A stretch of DNA of 64,000 bases from Leclercia adecarboxylata (GCF_006874705.1 NZ_CP035382.1:1984001-2048000); one strand, 5' to 3'; numbered from the stretch's first letter, positions 9,172 to 19,080 are shown. Program-made: numbers and translations. Notes: generated by a model from the letters alone, not told the origin.

Positions 9172-9993
9172 ATGCCGTGTGAAGAACTGGATATCGTCTG
9201 GAACAATATTAAAGCCGAAGCCCGGGCTCTGGCCGACTGTGAGCCAATGCTCGCCAGTTTCTACCACGCGACGCTACTCAAGCACGAAAACCTCGGCAGT
9301 GCCCTGAGCTATATGCTCGCCAACAAGCTGGCTTCCCCGATCATGCCGGCCATTGCCATTCGGGAAGTGGTGGAAGAGGCCTATGCGGCCGACCCGGAGA
9401 TGATCGCCTCCGCCGCGTGTGATATTCAGGCGGTACGCAATCGCGACCCTGCGGTGGATAAATACTCCACGCCGTTGCTCTATCTGAAAGGTTTCCACGC
9501 CCTGCAGTCCTATCGTATCGGCCACTGGCTGTGGAACGAGGGCCGCCGCGCGCTGGCGATCTTCCTGCAAAACCAGGTCTCTGTAAGCTTCCAGGTGGAT
9601 ATCCACCCGGCGGCGAAGATTGGCCGCGGCATCATGCTCGACCACGCCACCGGGATTGTGGTGGGTGAAACGGCGGTGATTGAAAACGACGTCTCGATCC
9701 TGCAGTCCGTGACCCTGGGCGGGACCGGTAAAACCAGCGGCGATCGCCACCCGAAAATTCGTGAAGGGGTGATGATTGGCGCAGGCGCGAAGATCCTCGG
9801 CAATATCGAAGTGGGACGCGGCGCGAAAATTGGCGCCGGTTCGGTGGTGCTGCAACCTGTACCGCCGCATACCACCGCCGCAGGCGTACCGGCACGCATC
9901 GTTGGCAAGCCGGACAGCGATAAACCCGCGATGGATATGGATCAGTTCTTCAACGGGATCCACCATACCTTTGAGTATGGCGACGGGATCTGA
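9172..9993 (+). CDS. cysE: serine O-acetyltransferase
   Basis: Acetylates L-serine with acetyl-CoA, the committed step of cysteine synthesis. The 273-residue protein has an N-terminal helical domain and a C-terminal left-handed beta-helix built from hexapeptide repeats (IHPAAKIGRGIMLDHATG, GAKILGNIEVGRGAKIGAG). The last four residues, GDGI, are the tail that docks in the active site of CysK to form cysteine synthase. The ribosome site is TGGAG before 9172. A REP element lies immediately downstream. Confidence 0.98.
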   Translation: MPCEELDIVWNNIKAEARALADCEPMLASFYHATLLKHENLGSALSYMLANKLASPIMPAIAIREVVEEAYAADPEMIASAACDIQAVRNRDPAVDKYSTPLLYLKGFHALQSYRIGHWLWNEGRRALAIFLQNQVSVSFQVDIHPAAKIGRGIMLDHATGIVVGETAVIENDVSILQSVTLGGTGKTSGDRHPKIREGVMIGAGAKILGNIEVGRGAKIGAGSVVLQPVPPHTTAAGVPARIVGKPDSDKPAMDMDQFFNGIHHTFEYGDGI

Positions 9994-9999
9994 GTAAAC

Positions 10000-10029
10000 G
10001 CCCGGTGGCGCTGCGCTTACCGGGCCTAC
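10000..10029. repeat. REP element between cysE and trmL
   Basis: Palindromic unit GCCCGGTGGCG...TTACCGGGCCTAC of the enterobacterial REP type. It overlaps the last codon and the stop of trmL (10026-10028), so it forms the shared 3' end of two convergent genes and may stabilise both transcripts. Confidence 0.85.
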
Positions 10030-10496
10030 CGCAATATCGCGCCGGCATACCCCAGCTGGCGCCAGGCTTCATACACCACCACCGACACCGCGTTCGACAG
10101 ATTCATGCTGCGGCTGTCCGGCATCATTGGAATACGGATTTTTTGTTCAGCAGGCAGGGCATCGAGAATGCTGGCCGGCAGGCCGCGCGTTTCCGGGCCA
10201 AACAGCAGATAGTCCCCCTCCTGATAGCTTACGGCGCTGTGCGCAGGCGTACCTTTGGTGGTCAGGGCAAAGATCCGTTCCGGTTTTTCCGTTTCCATAA
10301 AGGCGGCCTGATCCCGATGACGAACCACGGCGGTGAACTCGTGATAGTCCAGCCCGGCGCGGCGCAGGCGCTTGTCGTCCCACGTAAAGCCCATTGGCTC
10401 GATGATATGCAGACGGAACCCGGTATTGGCGCACAGGCGGATGATATTGCCGGTATTAGGTGGAATTTCTGGTTCGAATAAAACGATGTTAAGCAT
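10026..10496 (-). CDS. trmL: tRNA (cytidine/uridine-2'-O-)-methyltransferase TrmL
   Basis: SPOUT-class enzyme (156 residues) that methylates the 2'-O of the wobble base of tRNA-Leu isoacceptors with S-adenosylmethionine. The knotted C-terminal fold is seen in [11 protein letters not shown] and [19 protein letters not shown]. The N-terminus [18 protein letters not shown] is characteristic. The gene is convergent with cysE. A long palindromic element begins 13 bases upstream of its start. Confidence 0.97.
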   Translation of the reverse strand: MLNIVLFEPEIPPNTGNIIRLCANTGFRLHIIEPMGFTWDDKRLRRAGLDYHEFTAVVRHRDQAAFMETEKPERIFALTTKGTPAHSAVSYQEGDYLLFGPETRGLPASILDALPAEQKIRIPMMPDSRSMNLSNAVSVVVYEAWRQLGYAGAILR

Positions 10497-10508
10497 GCTG
10501 CCCCTTGA

Positions 10509-10649
10509 GCCTGTCCCATCAGGCTATTTTATTTGCCATTTTGGACCTGGGCAGTGCTCACAATCCTCACGTACTACGTGTACGCTCCGGTTGTTGCGCG
10601 CTGTCCGTGTCCAAACTGGCTGCAACAATATACGCCTGATGGGACAGGC
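10509..10649. repeat. 141-bp imperfect palindrome upstream of trmL
   Basis: Perfect 16-bp outer arms at 10509-10524 and 10634-10649 (GCCTGTCCCATCAGGC and its complement), imperfect inner arms (TTTTGGACCTGGGCAG against CTGTCCGTGTCCAAA), and a central CACGTACTACGTG at 10568-10580. The whole could fold into one long hairpin. It does not match ERIC or REP as I know them. It resembles a dispersed intergenic repeat, perhaps a non-autonomous MITE-like unit; I see only one copy in this window. Confidence 0.7.
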
Positions 10650-10678
10650 GCAAAAAATTGCGGGGCAGGATATCATCC

Positions 10679-10699
10679 CCTCTCCCCTTTGGGGAGAGG
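10679..10699. repeat. CCTCTCCCC / GGGGAGAGG hairpin after lldD
   Basis: Perfect 9-bp arms with a TTT loop, 8 bases beyond the lldD stop. It belongs to a family of similar hairpins in this window (see 16819, 21677 and 35833) and could act as an mRNA 3'-end structure for lldPRD; no T run follows. Confidence 0.65.
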
Positions 10700-10707
10700 A
10701 TGAGGAG

Positions 10708-11895
10708 CTAAGCCGCATTCCCCTGCGCCAGCGGTGCCAGCCCGGCAGGGATCTTACTCAGCTCCTGCACCAGCATCTCCTTGCTGATGTCACGAATGGA
10801 TTTCGCCCCGGTGAGGGTCATCGCCACCTTCATCTCTTTCTCGATCAGATTGAGCAGGTTCGCCACGCCCGCCTGGCCGTGGGTCGCCAGCGCGTAGAGA
10901 TAAGCCCGGCCCAGCAGAACGGTATCGGCGCCGAGGGCAATCATGCGCACCACGTCCAGACCGTTGCGGATCCCGGAGTCCGCCAGAATCGCAATATCGC
11001 CCTTAACCGCATCGGCAATGGCGGGCAGGGCGCGGGCAGACGAGAGCACCCCGTCCAGCTGGCGGCCGCCGTGGTTCGACACCACGATGCCGTCGGCACC
11101 AAAGCGCACCGCATCGCGGGCATCTTCCGGATCGAGGATCCCCTTGATCACCATTGGGCCGTCCCAGAACTCACGGATCCACTCCAGGTCTTTCCACGAG
11201 ATCGACGGATCGAAGTTGTTCGCCAGCCAGCCAATGTAATCTTCCAGCCCGGTCGGTTTACCCAGATAGGCAGAGATATTGCCCAGATCGTGCGGGCGAC
11301 CGTTGAGCCCCACATCCCACGCCCACTGCGGATGGGTCACCGCCTGCCAGTAGCGGCGCATCGCCGCATTCGCGCCGCTCATTCCGGAGTGCGCATCGCG
11401 ATAGCGCGCGCCGGGGGTCGGCATATCAACGGTAAAGACGAGGGTGGAGCAGCCCGCCGCTTTGGCCCGCTCCAGGGCGTTACGCATAAAGCCGCGATCG
11501 CGCAGGACGTACAGCTGGAACCACATCGGACGCTTGATGGTCGGAGCGACCTCTTCAATCGGGCAGACCGAGACGGTGGAAAGCGTAAAGGGAATGCCTT
11601 TGGCGTCGGCAGCCGCTGCGGCCTGTACTTCACCCCGGCGGGCGTACATGCCGCACAGGCCAACGGGGGCAAGGGCTACCGGCATGGAGAGCGTTTCGTT
11701 GAACAGCTTCGTCTCAAGGCTCAGGTCGGACATATTCTTCAGCACGCGCTGGCGCAGGGCCACCTGCGACAGATCTTCCACATTGCGGCGCAGGGTGTAT
11801 TCAGAGTAGGCCCCGCCGTCGATATAGTGGAACAGGAACGGGGGCAGGATGCGCTGCGCGGCGGCGCGATAGTCACTGGCTGCGGAAATGATCAT
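10708..11895 (-). CDS. lldD: L-lactate dehydrogenase (FMN-dependent, membrane associated)
   Basis: Oxidises L-lactate to pyruvate and passes electrons to the quinone pool. The 395-residue protein is a TIM-barrel FMN enzyme of the 2-hydroxyacid oxidase family. [13 protein letters not shown] carries the catalytic His and Arg, and [21 protein letters not shown] forms the FMN phosphate site. It is the last gene of lldP-lldR-lldD; its ATG overlaps the lldR stop (ATGA), so translation is coupled. Confidence 0.98.
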   Translation of the reverse strand: MIISAASDYRAAAQRILPPFLFHYIDGGAYSEYTLRRNVEDLSQVALRQRVLKNMSDLSLETKLFNETLSMPVALAPVGLCGMYARRGEVQAAAAADAKGIPFTLSTVSVCPIEEVAPTIKRPMWFQLYVLRDRGFMRNALERAKAAGCSTLVFTVDMPTPGARYRDAHSGMSGANAAMRRYWQAVTHPQWAWDVGLNGRPHDLGNISAYLGKPTGLEDYIGWLANNFDPSISWKDLEWIREFWDGPMVIKGILDPEDARDAVRFGADGIVVSNHGGRQLDGVLSSARALPAIADAVKGDIAILADSGIRNGLDVVRMIALGADTVLLGRAYLYALATHGQAGVANLLNLIEKEMKVAMTLTGAKSIRDISKEMLVQELSKIPAGLAPLAQGNAA

Positions 11896-12665
11896 GCTTT
11901 GTTCTCCCTGGAAATGTCGTTGTCGCCAGGCAGACGGGTAATGCGCGCCTGTCGGGCCTGATCTTCATCGAATCGTTTAATGGTGGTATGCACGAAGCCC
12001 AGGTGCGCCATCATCGCTTTACGCGCGGCCTCGGCATCACCGGCGAGAATGGCGTTGAGCACCGCCTCGTGCTGTTCGGTCAGCTGAGCGAAAACCGGCG
12101 GGACCAGATACATACGCTGTCGGCTCTGCTTCACGGAGGATTGCAACAGGTCGAAGAACCCGCGCATGGTTTGCAGCAGCACCACGTTATGCGACGCCTC
12201 GGCAATCGCCAGATGGAAACGCACGTCCGCCTGAGAGGCGATATCCGGGTCGCTGCTTTGCGTGGCCTCAAAGCAGGCTTTGAGCTTCTCTTTATCGGCC
12301 TCGGTTGCCCGCATCGCCGCATGCCAGGCCGTGCTGGTTTCGATGGCGTGGCGCGCTTCGAGGATGTCAAAGCTGTAGTCCGGGTCGTTCTCCATCAGCG
12401 TTTTAAGCGGCTGGACGATGTTTTGTTCGGACCAGTCGTCATGCTGCCAGCGCACGAAAGTGCCGCCGCCGCGACGGCTCAGCAGCACCCCTTCGTTTAC
12501 CAGCGTCGCCAGCGCCTCGCGCAGAGAGTTGCGCGACACGCCAAGCTGGGCGGCAAGCTGGCGCTCGGCGGGTAACTTCATGCCCGCCTCCAGATGTTGT
12601 TCTTCAATCAGCGCCCGCACGCGAGTGGCAATCTCGTCGGACAGGCGTCTGGGCATCACTATCAT
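11892..12665 (-). CDS. lldR: transcriptional regulator LldR (GntR/FadR family)
   Basis: L-lactate-responsive regulator of the lldPRD operon. The 257-residue protein has an N-terminal winged helix (about 8-75; [20 protein letters not shown] is the recognition region) and a C-terminal FCD ligand domain (about 95-240). It overlaps lldP and lldD by 4 bases each, giving a tightly coupled operon. Two candidate operators lie upstream of lldP. Confidence 0.96.
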   Translation of the reverse strand: MIVMPRRLSDEIATRVRALIEEQHLEAGMKLPAERQLAAQLGVSRNSLREALATLVNEGVLLSRRGGGTFVRWQHDDWSEQNIVQPLKTLMENDPDYSFDILEARHAIETSTAWHAAMRATEADKEKLKACFEATQSSDPDIASQADVRFHLAIAEASHNVVLLQTMRGFFDLLQSSVKQSRQRMYLVPPVFAQLTEQHEAVLNAILAGDAEAARKAMMAHLGFVHTTIKRFDEDQARQARITRLPGDNDISRENKA

Positions 12666-14317
12666 GGGATCATCCAGGTTAAGACGTAGGCCTGCAGGGT
12701 GGTGATGACCCCTACCATGCAGGTAAATATCAGGCTGTGCTTCACGGTAAAGCGGAACAGATCCGATTCTTTACCCACCAGGCCTACCGCCGCACAGGCA
12801 ATGGCGATGGACTGCGGGGAAATCATCTTACCGGTCACGCCGCCAGTGGTGTTGGCGGCAACCAGCAGCACATCCGACACGCCAATCTGCTGGGCGGCTG
12901 TCGCCTGCAGGGCGGCAAACAGGGCGTTTGATGAGGTATCGGAACCGGTCAGGAACACGCCCAGCCAGCCGAGGAACGGCGAGAAGAAGGTAAACGCGTG
13001 GCCGGTATGCGCCAGGGCTAACGCCAGCGTCGAAGACAGGCCGGAGTAGTTCGAGATAAACGCGAACGCCAGCACCATGCCGATGGAGTAGATCGGCAGC
13101 ATCAGCTCTTTAATGGTCGCGGCAAACGTCTGTACCGCTGCGGCAGGCTTCATGCGCAACCACACCACGGAAAGGATCGCGGCAAACAGAATGGCCGTGC
13201 CGGTAGCGGAGAACCAGTCAAATTTGAACACCGCCGCGTACGGCGTGGCGTCGTGCACCACCGGCGGCATACGGGCGACCATTTTGTCGAGGAACGGCAC
13301 GGAGATGTTAATCACCATGTCGTACAGCGCGCCGCCAGGAGCGAACAGCGCTTTAAACGGTGGAACGCTCCACAGCGTCACGGTGGCGGTCAGGAACAGG
13401 AACGGCGACCAGGCGCGGACGATCTGCCCGGCGGTATAGCCGGTGCGGGCCAGAGTCTGATCCACATGTGAGGCACCCATATCGGCAAAGCGGAAGATGC
13501 GCACCGGCTGCCAGCGTTTCAGGAACAGCGTCAGACAGACCAGCGACACCAGGGAAGAGATAATGTCCGGCAGTTCAGGGCCGAGGAAGTTGGAGCTGAG
13601 GTACTGGGCAATCGCGAACGAACCGCCCGCCACCATCACCGCGGGCCAGGTCTCTTTCACGCCGCGCCAGCCGTCCATAATCGCCATGATCCAGAACAGC
13701 ACGATGATGGTCAGGAACGGTAACTGGCGGCCCACCATCTGGCCGATCTCAAAGCTGTCCAGCCCGGTCACCTGGCCGGCAACCAGAATCGGAATGCCCA
13801 TCGCGCCAAACGCTACCGGCGCGGTGTTGACGATCAGACACAGACCGGCGGCATACAGCGGGTTAAAGCCCAGGCCAACCAGCAGCGCGGCGGTAATCGC
13901 CACCGGCGCACCGAATCCGGCCGCCCCCTCAAGGAACGCCCCAAAGGAGAAGCCGACGATCAGCATCTGCAGGCGCTGGTCAGGGGTAATAGAGAGTATC
14001 GATGAGCGGATGATGTCGAACTGCCCGGTTTTCACCGAGATTTTATAGACGAAGACCGCGGCGATGATGATCCACGCTATCGGCCACAGGCCGTAGAAGA
14101 AGCCATAGATGACCGAGGCCAGCGCGCGATCGACCGGCATTTTGTAGAAGAACAGCGCCACCATCAGGGCGATGGCAACGGTATATGTCGCGGCAAGGTA
14201 TCCCTTCAGCTTGAGCTTAATCAGCGCAAAGAAGAAGAACAGGATAGGTAGCGAGGCGATCAGGCTTGATAGCCAGATATTTCCTGCCGGATCGTAATTT
14301 TGTTGCCAGAGGCTCAT
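12662..14317 (-). CDS. lldP: L-lactate permease
   Basis: Proton-coupled L-lactate (also D-lactate and glycolate) importer in the inner membrane. The start at 14317 ([12 protein letters not shown]) is chosen because it has an AGGAG site and gives 551 residues, the family length; an ATG 7 codons upstream would add an atypical MVLRRPA. About 12 or more membrane segments are visible, with the conserved [16 protein letters not shown] and [15 protein letters not shown]. First gene of lldPRD. Confidence 0.98.
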   Translation of the reverse strand: MSLWQQNYDPAGNIWLSSLIASLPILFFFFALIKLKLKGYLAATYTVAIALMVALFFYKMPVDRALASVIYGFFYGLWPIAWIIIAAVFVYKISVKTGQFDIIRSSILSITPDQRLQMLIVGFSFGAFLEGAAGFGAPVAITAALLVGLGFNPLYAAGLCLIVNTAPVAFGAMGIPILVAGQVTGLDSFEIGQMVGRQLPFLTIIVLFWIMAIMDGWRGVKETWPAVMVAGGSFAIAQYLSSNFLGPELPDIISSLVSLVCLTLFLKRWQPVRIFRFADMGASHVDQTLARTGYTAGQIVRAWSPFLFLTATVTLWSVPPFKALFAPGGALYDMVINISVPFLDKMVARMPPVVHDATPYAAVFKFDWFSATGTAILFAAILSVVWLRMKPAAAVQTFAATIKELMLPIYSIGMVLAFAFISNYSGLSSTLALALAHTGHAFTFFSPFLGWLGVFLTGSDTSSNALFAALQATAAQQIGVSDVLLVAANTTGGVTGKMISPQSIAIACAAVGLVGKESDLFRFTVKHSLIFTCMVGVITTLQAYVLTWMIP

Positions 14318-14391
14318 TGCAGGTCTCCTGAGGACCACACAGGGTGAGACGCGGTGAGTCTGTGCTCATCTCGGCGTCACATTATGTGTAA

Positions 14392-14408
14392 AAGTGGTCC
14401 TGCCAATA
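14392..14408. promoter_or_regulatory. candidate LldR operator, promoter-proximal (O2-like)
   Basis: Core TGGTCCTGCCA (14395-14405), a dyad TGG-N5-CCA of the FadR/LldR type, about 75 bases upstream of the lldP start. Its centre (14400) is 126 bp from the second site at 14526. Confidence 0.65.
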
Positions 14409-14517
14409 GTGTGATGTAGGGTTAATGACAACAAATGGTTAACCAAATGTTATTGGTCGGCAATGTGTTTGTGAGCAAAGATTATGGAAATGTGAACCAG
14501 GGAAGGATCGTTTGCGG

Positions 14518-14534
14518 AATTGGTTGGGCCAATT
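14518..14534. promoter_or_regulatory. candidate LldR operator, distal (O1-like)
   Basis: Perfect 6-bp dyad AATTGG-N5-CCAATT. In E. coli LldR binds two 17-bp operators about 127 bp apart that flank the lld promoter; the spacing and form here match that arrangement. The lldP promoter should lie between the two sites. Confidence 0.75.
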
Positions 14535-14554
14535 TTCTGGAGGGAAAGGGGCAG

Positions 14555-14580
14555 GCCGGGCAAGCATTGCGCTACCCGGC
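14555..14580. repeat. REP element between lldP and yibL
   Basis: Palindrome GCCGGGCAAGC / GCGCTACCCGGC, 6 bases beyond the yibL stop. Between it and lldP lie only the two LldR-type sites; no other gene is seen in the gap 14318-14586. Confidence 0.8.
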
Positions 14581-14586
14581 TAAAAA

Positions 14587-14949
14587 TCAAAACTCGGTCT
14601 TGCTGAAACCCGTCATCTCTTTCAGGCCCATTTCACGGCCCAGCTCGGTCATCGGATGGACAACCACCAGGCCGCGCACGCTTTTCTTCAGCTTTCCCAT
14701 ATCGGCCTGTTCTTTCTTGGTGATCGCACGGCGGAACGGCAGTTTTGACAGCTTCTGCGCTTCTTTGCTCAGCTTCTGCTCTTTCACGCCACGCAGACGT
14801 TCGATTTCGGTTTCCAGCGTCGCTTTCTCTTTTTCCAGCTCGGCATATTTCTCGGCGGCATCAACCAGCGAGAGGCTGGCCTGCTGGTGGCGGATCAGAT
14901 CCAGGCGGTCGCTCAGGCGTTTAATTTCGTTCTTTTCGACTTCTTTCAT
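14587..14949 (-). CDS. yibL: YibL family ribosome-associated protein
   Basis: A 120-residue, very charged protein. Residues about 1-65 form a heptad-rich helix ([18 protein letters not shown], then [22 protein letters not shown]), and the C-terminal half is basic. The E. coli homologue co-purifies with ribosomes; its role is unknown. The ATG at 14949 is preferred to a GTG one codon earlier by homology. It lies downstream of mtlR in the same direction, with a 59-base gap. Confidence 0.95.
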   Translation of the reverse strand: MKEVEKNEIKRLSDRLDLIRHQQASLSLVDAAEKYAELEKEKATLETEIERLRGVKEQKLSKEAQKLSKLPFRRAITKKEQADMGKLKKSVRGLVVVHPMTELGREMGLKEMTGFSKTEF

Positions 14950-15008
14950 CACAAATAGCTCTAAAAACAGGGGAGATTACAGGGAAGGATACACCAATGT
15001 GCGCAGGC

Positions 15009-15599
15009 TTACTTCTGAAACGCTTTTTTTAAGCTGATTCGGGAAATCAGCTCAGTCAGGGAGAGGACCATGGTGGAGCGGACGATCTGCTGGTAGCGCT
15101 GCTTCTGCATCGCGTACAGCTCCGGGTCGCTGGTGTCAAAATGCGGCGTCGGGGGGAGGGCGGTCACGCAGTGCAGTTCGCCAAGCGGGCCGAGGATCTC
15201 GTCGTCGGTGAATGCATACTCGTTGCCGTCGTGATTCAGCTCCTCACGCAGCGCCATCAGCAGTTCGGCGTCTTCATACTCATGACGGCTAATGACGCCC
15301 AGGCCATAGATCAGTTTCAGACGCACGGATAAATCGCCCAAGGGGCCGTCACCGTCGAGCAACGGTTCAACTGCGTATTTTACCGCGTAGTCGTCTTTGC
15401 GAAAAACCTGAAGCACCAGGATATTTACCGCCTCGGTTAATAACTCGACGGCGGATATCAGGAAACTTCGAACGGTTTTGCCAGCATTCAGACGCTCCAG
15501 CACACGGTTTTCAAAGGCCTGGGTTTGTTCCATTATTGCCTGCATATCTGACAATCTATCTTCCGGGCGCAGGATGACCTGCGCCAGTTCCTGCATCAT
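15009..15599 (-). CDS. mtlR: mannitol operon repressor MtlR
   Basis: Repressor of mannitol use (196 residues). It is all-helical and lacks a classical helix-turn-helix; the family is thought to act through other regulators. [24 protein letters not shown] and the [21 protein letters not shown] segment are characteristic. The first codon overlaps the mtlD stop by 4 bases, so it is the third gene of mtlADR. Confidence 0.96.
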   Translation of the reverse strand: MMQELAQVILRPEDRLSDMQAIMEQTQAFENRVLERLNAGKTVRSFLISAVELLTEAVNILVLQVFRKDDYAVKYAVEPLLDGDGPLGDLSVRLKLIYGLGVISRHEYEDAELLMALREELNHDGNEYAFTDDEILGPLGELHCVTALPPTPHFDTSDPELYAMQKQRYQQIVRSTMVLSLTELISRISLKKAFQK

Positions 15600-16744
15600 T
15601 TGGTTGCGTTATATACGGTCACCGCCTCCACAACCACGTCGCTGTTGGCATCCAGACCGGATACCTGCGCCAGCGCGGCCTGTGGACCCTGCTCGTCAAT
15701 CAGCTGCGCCAGCTCCTGCGCCTGCGGATCTTCTTCGCTGCGGTAGTGCATCGCGGCGGCAATGCCTTTGACCAGACTGGTGTGCGGCAGACCGTATTCC
15801 AGCGTGCCGAGCAGCGGCTTGATCAGACGATCGCCCGCACTCAGTTTACGCAGCGGCTGACGGCCCACGCGCTCAACGTCATCTTTCAGATACGGGTTTT
15901 CAAAACGACCGAGGATTTTCTGAATATATGCCGCATGCTTATCGGCATCAAAACCGTAGCGTTTAATCAGTACCGCGCCGCTCTCATCCATCGCACCTTT
16001 TACCACGGCGCGAACGTTCTCATCGAGAATGGCGTCACGAATGGTCTGATGACCGGCTGATTTACCGAGGTAGGCGGTTATAGCATGCCCGGTGTTCAGC
16101 GTGAAGAGCTTACGCTCGACAAATGCCATCAGGTTATCAGTTAATTCCATCCCCGGGATCTCCGGCAGCGCGCCTTTGAACTGGGTTTTGTCGACAATCC
16201 ACTCGCTGAAGGTCTCAACAGTCACTTCCAGCGGGTCGCTGGTCGCTGAGGCTGATGGCGGAACGATACGATCCACGGCGGAATCGACAAAGCCCACATG
16301 CTCTTCAACCCAGGCTTTATCTTCGTCAGCCACGGCGGCCATAACATGGCCTTTCAGCTGAGTGGTGCCGCGCACCATATTTTCACAGGCGATAATGTTC
16401 AACGGGGCGTCGTTACCCTGGGCCTTACGTTTGGCCAGCCCTTTGGCGACGGCCGGGGCGATGCGCTCCAGCACCACCGGGCCCACCGCAGTGGTGACCA
16501 GGTCAACGTTAGCAATCAGGTCGATAACCTCATCGCCAATACTGCTGACCGCATTCACGCCGGTGACGGTTTCGATCTGCTCGTTTTCACCCACCACATG
16601 CACCTGATAGCTATGACGGGCATTCAGGGCATCCAGTACCGTCTGATTCACATCTGCGAATGTCAGCGTAATGCCCGCGTCTGCCAGCAGTTTGCCGATA
16701 AAGCCACGACCGATATTACCTGCGCCGAAATGTAATGCTTTCAT
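15596..16744 (-). CDS. mtlD: mannitol-1-phosphate 5-dehydrogenase
   Basis: Oxidises mannitol 1-phosphate, the product of MtlA, to fructose 6-phosphate with NAD+. The start at 16744 ([15 protein letters not shown]) places the nucleotide motif at the very N-terminus and gives 382 residues, the family length. The catalytic-domain segment [17 protein letters not shown] is present with the conserved lysine and histidine. Second gene of mtlADR. Confidence 0.98.
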   Translation of the reverse strand: MKALHFGAGNIGRGFIGKLLADAGITLTFADVNQTVLDALNARHSYQVHVVGENEQIETVTGVNAVSSIGDEVIDLIANVDLVTTAVGPVVLERIAPAVAKGLAKRKAQGNDAPLNIIACENMVRGTTQLKGHVMAAVADEDKAWVEEHVGFVDSAVDRIVPPSASATSDPLEVTVETFSEWIVDKTQFKGALPEIPGMELTDNLMAFVERKLFTLNTGHAITAYLGKSAGHQTIRDAILDENVRAVVKGAMDESGAVLIKRYGFDADKHAAYIQKILGRFENPYLKDDVERVGRQPLRKLSAGDRLIKPLLGTLEYGLPHTSLVKGIAAAMHYRSEEDPQAQELAQLIDEQGPQAALAQVSGLDANSDVVVEAVTVYNATK

Positions 16745-16775
16745 TGTATTAACCTTCATCAATGTTGTTACCCGA

Positions 16776-16841
16776 GAGGGCTGGGGTGAGGAACCACGCG
16801 AATTTCCCCTCACCCTAGCCCTCTCCCCAACGGGGAGAGGG
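16776..16841. repeat. nested inverted repeats between mtlA and mtlD
   Basis: Two structures. Outer arms at 16776-16791 and 16808-16823 are complementary with one mismatch (GAGGGCTGGGGTGAGG). A second hairpin at 16819-16841 has 10-bp arms CCCTCTCCCC / GGGGAGAGGG around AAC. They share bases and cannot form together, so alternative folds are possible in the mtlA-mtlD spacer. Such elements can protect the upstream mtlA message and lower downstream expression; here that is inference. Confidence 0.7.
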
Positions 16842-16852
16842 AAGGGAAAGAC

Positions 16853-18766
16853 TTACTTGTTCAACAGCGCCAGGACTTCTTCGACGCTGGTGGTGTTTGC
16901 CAGACGTTCGATAACGGTTTCATCGTCCAGAGCATTGGTCAGGCTGGTAATCACCTGGATGTGCTCGTTGTTACGGGCCGCGATACCAATCACCAGACGG
17001 GCAATGTCATCTTCTTCTTCACCGAAGCGCACGCCTGCCGGGTACTGACAGAACACTACGCCGGTTTTCAGAACGCGATCTTTCGCTTCTACCGTACCGT
17101 GCGGCACCGCAATGGATTCGCCCAGGTAGGTCGGGGTCAGTTTTTCACGTTCCAGCATCGCTTCAACATATTCCGGCTGCACGTAGCCGCCTTTTACCAG
17201 CTGCTCGCCGGCAAAGCGAATCGCTTCTTCTTTGTGGCTCGCGGTACGGCCAAGGAAGATGTTCTCCGCACCCAGTCGGAACAGGTGGCTGTTGCTCTCG
17301 TCAAAGCTGTCCTGCAGGCTGGTACGTACTTTAACTTCGTTGTCTTCATGACGCTGCGCCGCCACCAGACGTTCGGTCAGGCTGGTATACAGCCCGCTGT
17401 CCAGGAAGTTGGTCAGCGAAATGTGCTGCGCCTGCGGAACCTGACGCATCGCACGCTCGGTCAGGTCGCGGTGGGTGATGACCAGGTCAACATCCGGCGG
17501 CAGGCTGTTAATCGCGCTGTTAGTCACGGAGATCTGAGACAGACCGGCATCCGCCACTTTCTTACGCAGTACGCCCGCACCCATGGCGCTTGAACCCATA
17601 CCGGCGTCGCAGGCAACGATGATTTTACGCACGTGGCTCAGGTCGTTAGAGACATCGCCCGCAGCCAGTGGCGTTGCAGCAACACCTTTAGACTGAGATT
17701 TCATGTCCTGCATACGACGGGTTGCCGCTTCGATATCGTCTTCTTCTTTCACTTTGCTGGTTTTCAGCAGGATAGCCGACACGACGAAGGAGACCGCCAT
17801 GGCCGCACAGATAGCGGCGATGTTAGCGAAGTAGGCGCCTTTCGGGGTCATCGCCAGTACCGCCAGGATAGAACCCGGGGAAGCAGGGGAGACCAGACCA
17901 CCGCCCAGCACGCTCAGGGTGAACACGCCAGTCATACCGCCAAGGATAACGGCAAGGATCAGACGTGGGTTCATCAGCACGTACGGGAAGTAAATTTCGT
18001 GAATACCACCGAGGAAGTGGATGATAGCCGCACCGCCAGCAGACTGCTTCGCGCTGCCGCGACCAAAGAACATATACGCCAGCAGGACGCCCATGCCCGG
18101 ACCCGGGTTAGCTTCAATCAGGAAGAAGATGGATTTGCCGAGGTCATGAGACTGCTGAATACCCAGCGGTGAGAAGATACCGTGGTTGATGGCGTTGTTG
18201 AGGAACAGGATTTTCGCCGGTTCAACAAAGATGGACGCCAGCGGCAGCATGTCGTGGGCAACCATGAAGTTAACGCCCGCCGCCAGAAGTTTGGAGAGCA
18301 CTTCAACTGCCGGGCCAATGCCGAGGAACGCCAGAATCGCCAGGATCATGCCGATGATGCCGGCAGAGAAGTTGTTCACCAGCATTTCGAAGCCGGATTT
18401 GATTTTGCCATCAACCCAGACGTCGAACTTCTTAATCGCCCAGCCGCCCAGAGGACCGGCAATCATGGCACCGAGGAACATTGGCATATCCGCGCCGACG
18501 ATGACGCCCATGGTGGTAATCGCACCGACCACGCCACCGCGGTCCCCGCCTACCAGACGACCACCGGTATAACCGATGAGCAGCGGCAGCAGATAGGTGA
18601 TCATTGGGCCAACAAGTTTCGCCAGCGTTTCGTTAGGCAACCACCCTGTCGGAATAAATAACGCGGTGATGATACCCCACGCGATAAACGCGCCGATATT
18701 TGGCATCACCATGTTGCTGAGGAATCGACCAAAGCTTTGTACTTTGATCTTAAAATCGGATGACAT
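16853..18766 (-). CDS. mtlA: PTS mannitol transporter EIICBA
   Basis: Imports and phosphorylates mannitol. The 637-residue protein holds all three domains: EIIC in the membrane (about 1-340, with NHGIFSPLG and GGIHEIYFPY), EIIB with phosphocysteine Cys386 (IVACDAGMGSS), and EIIA with phosphohistidine His556 (AVPHGTVE). It heads mtlADR. The upstream region has at least four CRP-type sites, in line with strong catabolite control. Confidence 0.98.
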   Translation of the reverse strand: MSSDFKIKVQSFGRFLSNMVMPNIGAFIAWGIITALFIPTGWLPNETLAKLVGPMITYLLPLLIGYTGGRLVGGDRGGVVGAITTMGVIVGADMPMFLGAMIAGPLGGWAIKKFDVWVDGKIKSGFEMLVNNFSAGIIGMILAILAFLGIGPAVEVLSKLLAAGVNFMVAHDMLPLASIFVEPAKILFLNNAINHGIFSPLGIQQSHDLGKSIFFLIEANPGPGMGVLLAYMFFGRGSAKQSAGGAAIIHFLGGIHEIYFPYVLMNPRLILAVILGGMTGVFTLSVLGGGLVSPASPGSILAVLAMTPKGAYFANIAAICAAMAVSFVVSAILLKTSKVKEEDDIEAATRRMQDMKSQSKGVAATPLAAGDVSNDLSHVRKIIVACDAGMGSSAMGAGVLRKKVADAGLSQISVTNSAINSLPPDVDLVITHRDLTERAMRQVPQAQHISLTNFLDSGLYTSLTERLVAAQRHEDNEVKVRTSLQDSFDESNSHLFRLGAENIFLGRTASHKEEAIRFAGEQLVKGGYVQPEYVEAMLEREKLTPTYLGESIAVPHGTVEAKDRVLKTGVVFCQYPAGVRFGEEEDDIARLVIGIAARNNEHIQVITSLTNALDDETVIERLANTTSVEEVLALLNK

Positions 18767-18903
18767 AAAACACCCCTTCTTCTGTTTACGCAGGCCTTAA
18801 GCCCGAGGTTTGTTGTTAATGCGGTGGCAGAGGTTGCCCAGCCCTGTTCTGATGCGTGAAATTTGGCACTTAATACTTTAACTGTCCAGACAGGCGAAAA
18901 TTG

Positions 18904-18919
18904 TGTGATCTCAGTCACG
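18904..18919. promoter_or_regulatory. CRP site 1 upstream of mtlA
   Basis: TGTGA-N6-TCACG, one mismatch to the symmetric CRP consensus, 138 bases upstream of the mtlA start. Confidence 0.75.
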
Positions 18920-18947
18920 TAAAGGTAGGGGGTGTGGTGAGGAATGA

Positions 18948-18963
18948 AGTGACATATGTCACA
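18948..18963. promoter_or_regulatory. CRP site 2 upstream of mtlA
   Basis: AGTGA-N6-TCACA with the palindromic spacer CATATG, 44 bp from site 1 (four turns of the helix). Confidence 0.7.
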
Positions 18964-19020
18964 AAATTGAAGTGTAAAAAAAATACAATGACCGCAAAAG
19001 CGGCAGTTTGACCCCTAAAA

Positions 19021-19036
19021 TGTGAATCAAATCACA
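19021..19036. promoter_or_regulatory. CRP site 3 upstream of mtlA
   Basis: TGTGA-N6-TCACA, a perfect match to both half-sites, 73 bp from site 2. Confidence 0.8.
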
Positions 19037-19064
19037 TTTCGTTGTCGGCGATTTGTTTCTGTAG

Positions 19065-19080
19065 TGTGATCAAATCCACA
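19065..19080. promoter_or_regulatory. CRP site 4 upstream of mtlA
   Basis: TGTGA-N6-CCACA, one mismatch, 44 bp from site 3, the same spacing as between sites 1 and 2. The E. coli mtlA promoter is known to carry about five CRP sites. Confidence 0.7.

Noticed and set aside
10372..11961. A 529-codon open frame on the plus strand opposite trmL and lldD
   Set aside because: Low-complexity His/Arg/Gln-rich translation, antisense to conserved genes, and it crosses the intergenic palindrome; a composition artefact.
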